From assembly GCF_023499255.1 (NCBI RefSeq), contig NZ_CP092183.1:1061501-1125500 (forward strand): a DNA stretch of 64,000 nt, read 5' to 3'. A program made the position numbers and the translations under genes. Each line of letters begins with the position of its first letter. Positions within the stretch are counted from its first letter, which is position 1. The notes beneath the pieces were generated by a model, which was not told where the DNA came from, ran no database searches, and was given only the letters and a program-made list of their open reading frames with translations. This document shows, piece after piece, positions 49,923-57,979 of the stretch. This stretch comes from Couchioplanes caeruleus (GTDB taxonomy: Bacteria > Actinomycetota > Actinomycetes > Mycobacteriales > Micromonosporaceae).

Positions 49923-51587
49923 TCAGCGCGGCAGCCGCCAGCGCTGGCTCGCCTTGCCGGTGCAGGGCAGGATCGCGAGCGCCGGGCCGCCCCCGGACTT
50001 CGGCAGGATGCTGAGGCACCGGCCCGAGCCGGCGTTGTAGAGCGCGCCGTCGGTCTGCGGCACCCACAGCTGACCACCGCCGAAGTTGCAGTCCCACAGC
50101 TGGATGCGGTAGTCGATGTCGGCGCCCGCATTCCCGCCGATGTCGAGGCATTTCGTCGCGGTGGCCGGCATGAGCGCGCCCTCGCGGGTGAACGTCCAGC
50201 GCTGCGCCTTGGTGCCGGTGCACTTCGCGGCGCTGAGCTTGACGCCGTTGGCGGCTTCGGCGGGCGTCTGGATGCAGCGGCCGTCGACGCTGGTCACCGT
50301 GGTGACGGGCGGGACGGTGCTCGGCTTCGGCGAAGGACTCGGCTTGCTGCGGGTGGTCTTGACGGGTACGGGCGCCTTGCTGGTCGGCCGCTTCGACGGG
50401 GACTTGCGCACGGACGGCCGTACGGACGGGGTGGCGGAGGGCACCGGTGAGGCCTGCGCGACGGGGGCGGCCGGCGCGTCCTCGGCGTTCGCGGTGAACT
50501 TGACCGCCGCGCCCACGCCACCGGCGAACAGCAGCGTGGCGGCCGCGACCGCGCCCAGCGCCAGCCCCACCCGCTTGCCCCGCCGCCGTGCCGTGACGGT
50601 CGCCGGCGGTGGGGTGTCCACCGGCGCAACCGGGCCGGACAGGCTCGAGCGGTCGGCTGCCGCGGAGGTGCCGGACCAGCTCACCGGCGGCGGCATGGCG
50701 GCCGCGTGCGGATCGGTGTCGCCGAGCCGGGGGTGGTGGCAGCGGCTGACGATCTGCTCGGGCGTCGGGCGCCGCTCCGGGTCACCGGCCACACAGGACC
50801 GGATGAGCCCGGCGAGGCGCGCGTCGACGCCGTCGAGGTCGATCTCCTCGCGCAGCAGGCGCTGGCAGATGGCCTGGGCGCTGCCGGCGCCGTACGGGCG
50901 GCGCCCGGTGGCCGCGTGCGCGACGGTGGCCCCGAGCGCGAACACGTCCGCGGCGGGCGAGAGCCGGTCGTCGGTGAGCAGCTCGGGAGCGATGTACCCG
51001 GGGGTGCCGACGATGATGCCGCTCTGCGTGAGGCCGGTGTCGGTGGGGTCCCGGGCCAGCCCGAAGTCGATGAGCTGCGGGCCGGTCGTGGACAGGATGA
51101 CGTTCTGCGGCTTGAGGTCGCGGTGGCAGATGCCGTGCCCGTGGATCTCCGCGAGCCCCTCGGCCAGGCTCGCCATCAGCCGCAGGCACTCGCCGGTGGT
51201 CATCGGGCCCTCGGCCTCGACCGCGTCGGCGAGCGTGGCGCCGGGGATGAACTCGGTGGCCATCCAGTACGGCGGGTCGGTCAGCTCGCAGTCGATCAGC
51301 GTCGCCGTGTACGCGCTGCGCATCTTCCGTAGCGTCTCGGCCTCCCGCCGGAACCGTACGAGCGTGTCGGGGTGGGTCAGCAGCAACGGGTCGAGCATCT
51401 TCACGGCGGCCAGGCGGCCACCGGGCGAGCGCCCGAGATAGACCGTGCCCATGCCGCCGGTGCCCAGCCGGCCCTCGAGCTCGTACCGCCCGGCTCGGTG
51501 GGGATCGGCGGGCAGGAGGGGATCCACGGGTTCGAAGGGTACTGCAAGGTCAGCGTGCGGCAGGGCAGCGTCGGTGCCCTGTCGCAC
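49923..51587 (-). CDS. Ser/Thr protein kinase with extracellular ricin-type lectin domain
   Basis: A 554-residue transmembrane kinase. The kinase domain (about residues 34-290) has GTGGMGTVYLG, the Lys in AAVKML, HRDLKPQNVIL, DFGLA and GTPGYIAPE, so it should be active. One membrane helix lies at about residues 343-362. A Ser/Pro/Lys linker leads to a beta-trefoil (about 428-554) with three QxW-type marks (AQRWTF, GQLWVP, SQRWRL). The usual PASTA repeats are replaced by a lectin, so the ligand may be a glycan. GTG 51587 follows GAGGA by about eight bases. Confidence 0.9.
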   Translation of the reverse strand: MRQGTDAALPHADLAVPFEPVDPLLPADPHRAGRYELEGRLGTGGMGTVYLGRSPGGRLAAVKMLDPLLLTHPDTLVRFRREAETLRKMRSAYTATLIDCELTDPPYWMATEFIPGATLADAVEAEGPMTTGECLRLMASLAEGLAEIHGHGICHRDLKPQNVILSTTGPQLIDFGLARDPTDTGLTQSGIIVGTPGYIAPELLTDDRLSPAADVFALGATVAHAATGRRPYGAGSAQAICQRLLREEIDLDGVDARLAGLIRSCVAGDPERRPTPEQIVSRCHHPRLGDTDPHAAAMPPPVSWSGTSAAADRSSLSGPVAPVDTPPPATVTARRRGKRVGLALGAVAAATLLFAGGVGAAVKFTANAEDAPAAPVAQASPVPSATPSVRPSVRKSPSKRPTSKAPVPVKTTRSKPSPSPKPSTVPPVTTVTSVDGRCIQTPAEAANGVKLSAAKCTGTKAQRWTFTREGALMPATATKCLDIGGNAGADIDYRIQLWDCNFGGGQLWVPQTDGALYNAGSGRCLSILPKSGGGPALAILPCTGKASQRWRLPR

Positions 51588-51668
51588 TGACTTTCCTCGA
51601 TGCCGCGGGCAACCTCTCCGGCGGTACGGCCCACCTGTTCATGTCCCACCACGATCGGGAGGCAGACG

Positions 51669-52490
51669 ATGACCGTACGAACCGTCCGGCCGGGCCGCCG
51701 GCGACGTGCCGCGGTGTTCACCGGTTTCGCCGCGGTGCTCGTCGCGGCCGCGGGGATCACGACGTCGGCGTTCGCGGGTACGCCCACCGCGGCGCCGGCA
51801 CCGCAGCCGGCCGCGAAGACCCTGGCCACGTCCTGGCCGACCCCCGTACGCACCGAGACGCTCACCGCCACCCGGAAGATCAGCGGCAGCTTCGACGGCG
51901 GCAACGTCCGGTTCGTCGGCGGTGGCGCGCTCGGCGACGGGGGTCAGGACGAGGGCCAGGACCCGCTGTTCCAGCTCGCCGACGGCGCCACGCTGGCCAA
52001 CGTGATCATCGGCAGCCCGGCGGCCGACGGCGTGCACTGCTCCGGCACCTGCACGCTGCGCAACGTGTGGTGGCAGGACGTGGGCGAGGACGCCGCGACC
52101 TTCAAGGGCACCTCGGCCGCTCAGACCATGACGATCGTCGGCGGCGGGGCGATGCACGCGGCCGACAAGGTGTTCCAGCACAACGGCCCGGGCACCACGG
52201 TGATCCGCGACTTCCAGGCGGCCGACATCGGCAAGCTCTACCGCTCGTGCGGCAACTGCAGCAAGCAGTTCGCGCGCCACGTGCAGATCTCGAACGTGAC
52301 GGTCACCGTACCCCTGAAGATCCTGGCCGGGATCAACCCGAACTTCGGCGACACGGCGACCATCTCGGGCGTGACGCTGGTCGGCGACGCGAGCAGGTCG
52401 GCGCTGTGCGGGCTGTTCCAGGGCGTGACCAGCGGCGAGCCGAAGCTGATCAGCACCACCCCCGACGGGGTGTCCTGCAAGGTCAGCTGA
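51669..52490 (+). CDS. Secreted pectate lyase (PL3 type)
   Basis: A 273-residue exported lyase. A signal peptide (RRRAAVFTGFAAVLVAAAG, cleavage near SAFAG) is followed by a right-handed beta-helix. ADGVHCSGTCTLRNVWWQDV, then GEDAATFKG, is the conserved core of PL3 pectate lyases, and paired Cys recur (CGNCSKQF). It should cut polygalacturonate by beta-elimination with calcium. ATG 51669 follows GGGAGGCAGACG. It is divergent from the lectin kinase. Confidence 0.9.
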   Translation: MTVRTVRPGRRRRAAVFTGFAAVLVAAAGITTSAFAGTPTAAPAPQPAAKTLATSWPTPVRTETLTATRKISGSFDGGNVRFVGGGALGDGGQDEGQDPLFQLADGATLANVIIGSPAADGVHCSGTCTLRNVWWQDVGEDAATFKGTSAAQTMTIVGGGAMHAADKVFQHNGPGTTVIRDFQAADIGKLYRSCGNCSKQFARHVQISNVTVTVPLKILAGINPNFGDTATISGVTLVGDASRSALCGLFQGVTSGEPKLISTTPDGVSCKVS

Positions 52491-52498
52491 GCCGCGGC

Positions 52499-52545
52499 CG
52501 GAGCACCTCCGCGCACCACTGACGCAACGTCGTGGGGGTGCTCCG
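52499..52545. terminator. Nested hairpin between two convergent genes
   Basis: A 9-bp outer stem (52499-52507 with 52537-52545) encloses a second stem, CCAC-t-GACG with CGTC-GTGG, with loop CAA. It lies between the pectate lyase stop and the TPM gene stop and can serve both. Confidence 0.65.
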
Positions 52546-52589
52546 TGTTCGCCGCTGCCGGGCTCGGCTCGGAGGCCGAGCAGCCGGCT

Positions 52590-53519
52590 TCACCAGCTTC
52601 CGGACGCCCCTGAGCCGTCGGAGCTGCCGCCGCCGAAGCTCGAGCCCGTGTCGGGTGACGAGCTGAAGGTCGGCGCCGACGTGTCGGTGCTCCCGGCCAC
52701 CCACGCGGTGTGGTGGTGATGGTGGTGCGGGGACCTCAGCCCGCCGGCCGGGCGCACCCAGCTCGGGGAACTCCCGCGGGGCGCGCCGGAAACGGCGCCG
52801 GCGGCGCGCGAGACCACCGCGAAGATGAGGCCGATCCCGGCCAGCGCGACGATCAGGATGGCCCAGGCCGACCCCGATCCCTCGTCGTCGCCGGAGTCGT
52901 CGGGGAAGGCGAAGTCGCCGTCGGCCACGTAGCCGGACCCCGTCCCGCCGCCGGACACGAAGTCGGAATCCGGCTCGTCGCCGGCAGGCTCGGCCAGGGA
53001 CTCGAGCCGGGCGTTCGCCGGGAGGGAATGACCCAGCTCGCGGCGGACCTCGTCGAGGCCGGCGAGGATACCCAGCTGGTAGTCGCCGGCGGCGAAGCGC
53101 GGAGTGACGACACCGTCCACGATGGCCTTGGCCTCCCGGTCGGTCAGCCGCTTCGTCACACCCCGGCCGGTCTCCAGGCGTACCCGATGGTCGTCGACGG
53201 CGACGACCAGCAGGACCCCGTTGTTCTTGTCCTTCTTGCCGACGCCCCAGCTGTTGAAGAGGCCGGTCGTCCAGGCCTCGATGCTCTCGTCGCCGGTGGT
53301 GGGCACGACCGCGACGGCGATCTCGTCGGAGGTCGCCTTCTCGTCCCGCTTCAGGATCGTGGTCACCTTCGCGCACAGCGCGCCGCCCAGCACGTCGGTC
53401 CGATCGACACACCGGCCCGGCTTCGGGTACGCGGGCGCCGCGGCGGCCGGGGTCGTCCAACCCATCAGTGCCACGCCCACCAGCAGGGACGCCGTCACTA
53501 CCCTCGTACGCGATCTCAT
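52590..53519 (-). CDS. TPM-domain membrane protein
   Basis: A 309-residue protein. A signal peptide (MRSRTRVVTASLLVGVALMG) precedes a TPM_phosphatase domain (about residues 35-165; DEIAVAVVPTTGDESIEAW, FNSWGVGKKDKNNGVLLVVA). A membrane helix lies near residue 215. The cytoplasmic tail contains six consecutive His and ends in a Gly/Ser-rich stretch. The domain was named for a plant thylakoid protein; the bacterial function is unclear. ATG 53519 starts the signal peptide. Confidence 0.83.
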   Translation of the reverse strand: MRSRTRVVTASLLVGVALMGWTTPAAAAPAYPKPGRCVDRTDVLGGALCAKVTTILKRDEKATSDEIAVAVVPTTGDESIEAWTTGLFNSWGVGKKDKNNGVLLVVAVDDHRVRLETGRGVTKRLTDREAKAIVDGVVTPRFAAGDYQLGILAGLDEVRRELGHSLPANARLESLAEPAGDEPDSDFVSGGGTGSGYVADGDFAFPDDSGDDEGSGSAWAILIVALAGIGLIFAVVSRAAGAVSGAPRGSSPSWVRPAGGLRSPHHHHHHTAWVAGSTDTSAPTFSSSPDTGSSFGGGSSDGSGASGSW

Positions 53520-53569
53520 GCGCTCAATATGAGGCACGCACACAACAGGTTGATCACGGGGGAGAGGCC

Positions 53570-54557
53570 ATGGCGCCCAGAACGGTCACCAGGGACGATC
53601 TCGCCGCCGTGGCGGGCGCCGCGCTGGGCGGAGGGCGCCGGCTCGAAGCGGTGCAGCGGCTCGCCGGCGGAACGCGCAAGGGCGTGTACCGGCTGACGAT
53701 GGACGACGCCACGACGGCGGTCGCCTATCTGTGGGAGGCCTCCGAGAACTACTGGCCGGCGCGGGAGAACGACGACGACCCGGCCGACCCGTTCACGGCC
53801 GGCGTGGGCCCGGACCTCTTCGAGGCCGCGTACGCCCGCCTGGACTCCCTCGGGCTGCGGGTTCCCGAGGTGTACGCGATCGACCGGAGCCGTACCCGCT
53901 ACCCGGCCGATCACGTGGTGCTGGAGGACTTCCCGGGCGGGAACCTCATGGACCGGCTCGCCCGCGACCCCGTCGCCGCGGAGCCGACGATGGCACGGCT
54001 CGCCGAGGGACTGGCCGCGATGCGGGCACATCGCGCTCGCGCGTACGGGAAAGTGGCCGTGATCGACGGCGGCGGCGCCTCCCGGTGGCCCTCGTGCGAG
54101 CAGGCCGCCCTGGATTTCGCCCTGCGCTGCCTCGCCGAGGCGGCCGGCCGGGACCGGCGGATCGCCGAGGCGCGGGACCGGCTGGAGGAGCGGCTGCGGG
54201 AGCTGGCCGCCGCTGTCCGGCCGCGCAGCGAGTACGCGGTCGTGCACGGCGAGCTCGGCCTCGACCACGTGCTCGTCGACCGCGACGGCCGTCCGGTGCT
54301 CATCGACATCGAGGACCTGCTGTACTTCGACGTCGAATGAGCACGTGTTCCTGCGGATCCGCCTCGGCCGCGACTATGCACGGCTGGCGGCCGACGGGCT
54401 CGACGAGGACCGGCTCGCGCTGTACATGCTGACCCAGCGGCTGTCGCTGACCGCGGGACCGCTGCGGCTGCTCGACACCGACTTCCCCGACCGTGCGTTC
54501 ATGGCGCACATCGCGGAGCACAACCTGACCGAGGCGCTGGCCCTGCTGGGCCGTTGA
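53570..54557 (+). pseudogene. APH-like kinase gene with a frameshift
   Basis: Two frames together encode one phosphotransferase of about 328 residues. The first (53570-54340) has LAGGTRKGVYRLTM, VVHGELGLDHVLVD and VLIDIEDLLYFDVE, and then meets TGA. The second continues at once with EHVFLRIRLGRDYARL and ends at 54557. Related proteins read YFDVEWEHVFL through this point, so two bases (GG) appear to be missing near 54338. It is either a real frameshift mutation or a sequencing error. The catalytic motifs lie in the first frame, so a shortened product could still fold. ATG 53570 follows GGGGAGAGGCC. Confidence 0.82.
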
Positions 54558-54563
54558 CCCGTG

Positions 54564-55154
54564 TCAGCGGTTCGCCGGCCACTCCGAGGCGAGCATGGCG
54601 AAGTCGAGCTCGGTGGTCCACTCGCCCTTGAACATCTCGTTCTCCACGAGGCGGGCTTCCTGGCGCATGCCGAGCCGGCGCAGGACCGCGGCGGACGCGT
54701 CGTTGCGCTCGTCGACGCGGGCGATGATGCGGTGCAGGCCCAGGTCCTCGAAGCCCAGCCGGAGCATGGCGCGCGCCGCCTCGGTGGCGTACCCGTGCCC
54801 GGCATGGCCGGGGTGGAAGACGTAGCCGAGCTCGCCGCTGAGGTGTTCGCGGCTGATCCAGTACAGCAGCACGTCGCCGACCAGCTCCCCGGTCTCCGCG
54901 AGCTCGACGCCGAGCGTGATGCCCTGCCCCGCGTCGGTGAGGACGGTGGCCGCCCAGTACGTGGCGAGCCGTTCCGCGATCGTCCCGCCGTCCATCGGCT
55001 CGAACGGCACGTACCGGCAGACGTCGGGCCGGCTGCGGTACGCGAGCAGCGCACCGGCGTCGCCGGCGGTCAGCGGGCGCAGCAGCAGGCGCTCGGTGCG
55101 GATCGGGTACGAGGGACGCAGCTCGAGCTGCGGGGGAGCCACCACAGCGCTCAT
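54564..55154 (-). CDS. RimJ/RimL-type GNAT acetyltransferase
   Basis: A 196-residue acetyltransferase with the N-terminal IRTERLLLRPLTAGDAGAL, HPGHAGHGYATEAARAML (acetyl-CoA loop) and RVDERNDASAAVLRRLGM, as in RimJ/RimL proteins. The ATG at 55154 overlaps by ATGA the stop of a broken valine-dehydrogenase remnant, suggesting it was once cotranscribed with that gene. Present promoter unknown. Confidence 0.88.
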   Translation of the reverse strand: MSAVVAPPQLELRPSYPIRTERLLLRPLTAGDAGALLAYRSRPDVCRYVPFEPMDGGTIAERLATYWAATVLTDAGQGITLGVELAETGELVGDVLLYWISREHLSGELGYVFHPGHAGHGYATEAARAMLRLGFEDLGLHRIIARVDERNDASAAVLRRLGMRQEARLVENEMFKGEWTTELDFAMLASEWPANR

Positions 55155-55353
55155 CGTGCCAGCCGGCCTCGCCCCCGCGCGACGACGTTCTCGGCCCGGG
55201 CGCGGGCCCCTCCGCCGGGGTGGTGCCCGTGGCCCGGGCCGTACGCAGGATCTCCGCCAGCGTGCCGCCGATGGCCCGTACCCGGGCGGTCGCCTGCGCG
55301 GACGTCTCGTGGTGCAGTTCGACGGCCGTGGCGTGCACGATGCCGCCCCCGGC
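55151..55353 (-). pseudogene. C-terminal remnant of a Val/Leu dehydrogenase gene
   Basis: The minus strand reads AGGGIVHATAVELHHETSAQ, then ATARVRAIGGTLAEILRTAR and ATGTTPAEG. After a shift of frame in a G-run near 55200 it continues ARARAENVVARGRGRLAR and stops at 55151. This matches the end of Glu/Leu/Phe/Val dehydrogenases, which read NAGGVI, then a helical tail with TP and RLAEERI. Everything before the Ala-Gly-Gly is gone. The missing part would have run into what is now the Lrp gene. Confidence 0.65.
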
Positions 55354-55760
55354 AGACCAACCGCGACCTCGCCCGCAAGCTGGGCATCGCCCCGTCGACC
55401 TGCCTCGAGCGGGTCCGGGCACTGCGCGAGCGCGGCGTCATCACCGGCTACCACGCCGAGGTCAGCCTGGCCGCCCTCAACCGGCCGGTCCAGGCGCTGC
55501 TGCACGTCCAGGTCCGGCCGCTGAGCCGTACGGTGATGGACGGCTTCAAGGCGTACGCGATGGCGCTGCCCGAGGTGCTGTCGGTGTTCGTCGTGGCCGG
55601 CGGCGACGACTTCCTCGTGCACGTCGCCGTGCCGGACGTCGACGCCCTGCACGCGTTCCTGATGGACAAGTTCAGCGGCCGGCGGGAGATCGTCGGGTTC
55701 CGCAGCTCGGTGATCTACCAGCACGCCCGCAAACAGGTCGTCGAACAACTCGACGCCTGA
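55350..55760 (+). pseudogene. Lrp/AsnC regulator lacking its N-terminus
   Basis: The frame encodes 136 residues beginning RQTNRDLARKLGIAPSTCLE, then RVRALRERGVITGYHAEV and the RAM ligand domain to the end. That is most of an Lrp/AsnC protein, but about 20-25 residues, including the first helix and the start codon, are missing. No in-frame ATG, GTG or TTG lies shortly before it in a protein-like context. The closest Lrp relatives regulate a divergent valine dehydrogenase gene, the remnant of which lies directly upstream. Confidence 0.65.
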
Positions 55761-55825
55761 GGCAACCGGCCCGGCGGTTCCGGGGTGTTTACGTCTGTGC
55801 GGATTTCTCAAGGGACACCATCGCC

Positions 55826-56344
55826 ATGACCCGCGGCGGCACCGAGGACTTCGACGCGTTCTACGCGGCCACCGCGCGGCGCGTGGTGCTGCACGTGTAC
55901 GCCGTCTGCGGTGACCTGGGCGACGCTCAGGACATCGTGCAGGAGGCGTACGCGCGCGCGTGGCAGCACTGGCCGAAGGTCTCGGCGTACGACAACCCGG
56001 AGCAGTGGGTGCGGACCGTGGCGTGGCGGCTGGCGGCCAACCGCTGGCGCGGCTTCAAACGGTGGCTCGCGGCGCAGGCCCGGCTGGGCGGTCAGCCCAC
56101 CACCACGGCCAGCCCGACCCCCGACCGGGTCGCGGTGATCGCCGCCCTGCAACGGCTGCCCGAGGCGCAACGGCAGACCGTGGTCCTGCACTACCTGCTC
56201 GACATGTCGGTCAGCGACATCGCCACCGGCACGGGGGTCCCGTCCGGAACGGTGAAGGCCCGCCTCGCCCGGGCCCGCACCGCGCTCGCGGACCTGCTCA
56301 GCGACGAAACACCGGAGGTCAACGATGCCGCGTCCCGTTCGTGA
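55826..56344 (+). CDS. SigE-family ECF sigma factor
   Basis: A 172-residue ECF sigma factor. Region 2 is at about residues 8-75 (FDAFYAATARRVVLHVYAVC, then DAQDIVQEAYARAWQHW). Region 4 is at about 105-155 (LQRLPEAQRQTVVLHYLLDM, then SDIATGTGVPSGTVKARLAR). ATG 55826 follows AAGGGA by about 11 bases. Its 3' end overlaps the partner gene by 20 bases. The signal is unknown. Confidence 0.9.
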   Translation: MTRGGTEDFDAFYAATARRVVLHVYAVCGDLGDAQDIVQEAYARAWQHWPKVSAYDNPEQWVRTVAWRLAANRWRGFKRWLAAQARLGGQPTTTASPTPDRVAVIAALQRLPEAQRQTVVLHYLLDMSVSDIATGTGVPSGTVKARLARARTALADLLSDETPEVNDAASRS

Positions 56345-56948
56345 CATGCTGCTGGACCTGGAGGAGGACGTCAGCCGCGCCCCCCTCGCCCCGGCGGCAC
56401 AGATCCGTGCCCGCGGCCGCACCCGGGCCCGCCGCCGCACCGCGCTGGCCGCGACCGGCCTGACACTGGTCGCCGCCGGTGCCGGAACGGCCGTGCTCCG
56501 GTTCACGGGCGACCAGCCGCCCCCCACGTCATCGCCACCCCCGGCCGCCGCGCCGGCGGACCTCTGCGCCCGGCTCGACCTGAGCCTTCCGGACGACCCG
56601 GCCGACATCCCCGTACGCGTCCTCGACGGCGCGGCCACGGCCGGCCTGGACCGGACCGTGGTCCAGGACCTGCACAAACGCCGCTTCACCCGGGCGGTCG
56701 CGGCCGGTGAGGCGGCGGAACGCACGGACGCGGTGGCGGTCCTGCAGTACGGCCCGGAAGCGGTCGGCGAGGCGGTGGTGCTGCGTGCCATGCTGCGCAA
56801 CGAGGCGGTCCTGCACTTCGACCCGCAGCGGGACGGGGTCGTGGAGCTGGTGATCGGCAACGGCTTCCGGCGGTTCGCGTCGGTGACGGAGGTGAATCAG
56901 GCGCTGGTCGAGGCCGGCAGACCGACCGCACCCCCGGAGTGCCGCTGA
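56325..56948 (+). CDS. Membrane partner of the ECF sigma factor, LytR_C-like domain
   Basis: A 207-residue protein with a cytoplasmic N-terminus (MPRPVRDMLLDLEEDVSRAP), one membrane helix (about residues 40-57) and an extracellular domain. VPVRVLDGAATAGLDRTVVQ-like sequence (IPVRVLDGAATAGLDRTVVQ) resembles the LytR C-terminal domain. The overlap with the sigma gene suggests an anti-sigma or sensory role. No zinc anti-sigma motif is seen. Confidence 0.77.
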   Translation: MPRPVRDMLLDLEEDVSRAPLAPAAQIRARGRTRARRRTALAATGLTLVAAGAGTAVLRFTGDQPPPTSSPPPAAAPADLCARLDLSLPDDPADIPVRVLDGAATAGLDRTVVQDLHKRRFTRAVAAGEAAERTDAVAVLQYGPEAVGEAVVLRAMLRNEAVLHFDPQRDGVVELVIGNGFRRFASVTEVNQALVEAGRPTAPPECR

Positions 56949-57053
56949 CCGCGCCAGCCCCTCCCTGTGGCCTCGACTGTGGGAGCTTCAACGTCCACTG
57001 AACGCGACGAATCGACGGCGCGTCTTCTTGACTAATTTCTATCCATATGCGGC

Positions 57054-57084
57054 TTGACTTGTGGTGCCCATCACAAGCTAGCGT
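57054..57084 (+). promoter_or_regulatory. CRP-like site within a possible promoter of the NlpC/P60 gene
   Basis: TTGTGGTGCCCATCACAA (57059-57076) contains TGTG-N8-CACA, like the CRP consensus TGTGA-N6-TCACA. It sits between TTGACT (57054-57059) and TAGCGT (57079-57084); the 19-base spacing is long for a promoter. The rest of 56949-57200 holds no gene. Confidence 0.4.
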
Positions 57085-57215
57085 CCCCTTTGTCCAGAAA
57101 AATAGCTCGGGTCCTGGCTGTCCGCATTTTCGCGGCGGCACCGGCACCGCGCCGGCGCAGGAGCTCACACGCGTGTCCCGAGCCGATCGAGGAGACTTAG
57201 CTGTCCGCTCGTCGC

Positions 57216-57728
57216 ATGCGCCTGGCCGCTGTTACCGGCGCTTTCACAGTTCTGTTCGCCTCCGCTCCGGTGCACGCCGCGCCCGCGCTTCCGCAGATCG
57301 TGCGGAAGGTGGTAAGCGCCGGGAAGCCCGTCGCGGTTCGTCAGGCGCCGACGCTCACGCCGCTCGAGCTGTCCCGGCGACATGCCCGGGCGCGGGTGCG
57401 GGTGGTGTCGTACGCCCGGGCTCAGCGAGGTGACTGGTACGCGCACGGCGCCAGCGGGCCGTCGCGGTGGGACTGCTCGGGGTTGACGTCGGGGGCGTAC
57501 CGGACCGTGGGGATCCGGCTGCCGCACTCGTCCGCCGCACAGGCCCGGCGGGGCATCCGGGTCACGCCGCGGTACGCGAAGGTCGGCGACCTCGTGGCGA
57601 TGAACGGGCATGTCGGGGTGCTGGTCGGGCGGTGGCGGATGGTCGACGCGCCGGGCCCGGGGCGGCGGGTGGTCGAGCGGGCGGTGTTCCGTACGAGCAC
57701 GCTGCAGTTCCGCCGGCTGATCGGTTGA
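57216..57728 (+). CDS. Secreted NlpC/P60 cell-wall peptidase
   Basis: A 170-residue exported peptidase. A signal peptide (MRLAAVTGAFTVLFASAPVHA) precedes an NlpC/P60 domain. The catalytic Cys is in WDCSGLTSGAY and the His in MNGHVGVLVG. It should cut peptide stems of peptidoglycan. The ATG at 57216 has no ribosome binding site, but GAGGAGA (57189-57195) is ideally placed for CTG at 57201, which would add LSARR to the signal peptide. A CTG start is possible but rare. Confidence 0.88.
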   Translation: MRLAAVTGAFTVLFASAPVHAAPALPQIVRKVVSAGKPVAVRQAPTLTPLELSRRHARARVRVVSYARAQRGDWYAHGASGPSRWDCSGLTSGAYRTVGIRLPHSSAAQARRGIRVTPRYAKVGDLVAMNGHVGVLVGRWRMVDAPGPGRRVVERAVFRTSTLQFRRLIG

Positions 57729-57840
57729 ACGCGGATGGACGGGGAACAGTAATGTCATTCACGTACGCGCTGATCAATAACGCACCGACCGGCTGGAGCG
57801 CAACCTCCTTTGGGTGCGAGGTTTCCGGCCGTACAGGTGA

Positions 57841-57867
57841 GTTTGAGCATGCCCTGTTTGCGGGCAA
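57841..57867 (+). promoter_or_regulatory. Possible SigF/SigB-type promoter before the sigma gene
   Basis: GTTT (57841-57844), 17 bases, then GGGCAA (57862-57867) resembles the GTTT-N15-17-GGGTA type used by SigF/SigB. It lies 113 bases before the sigma start, which would fit autoregulation. The rest of 57729-57979 holds no separate gene; an in-frame ATG at 57752 would lengthen the sigma factor by 76 residues. Confidence 0.35.
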
Positions 57868-57979
57868 GACGTCCGCACACCGCAGCACCTCGCGGGCTGC
57901 CGGCGCGTCCCCCGTGCCGGCCTGTCCGTCGAGTACGGAGGGCTGCCGACGCCGGCAGCCGGATACAGGGAGCTTGTTC

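Noticed and set aside
56949..57200. c-di-AMP (ydaO-type) riboswitch before the NlpC/P60 gene
   Set aside because: Such genes often have one in actinobacteria, but I could not find the conserved core segments in order. A covariance-model search would settle it.
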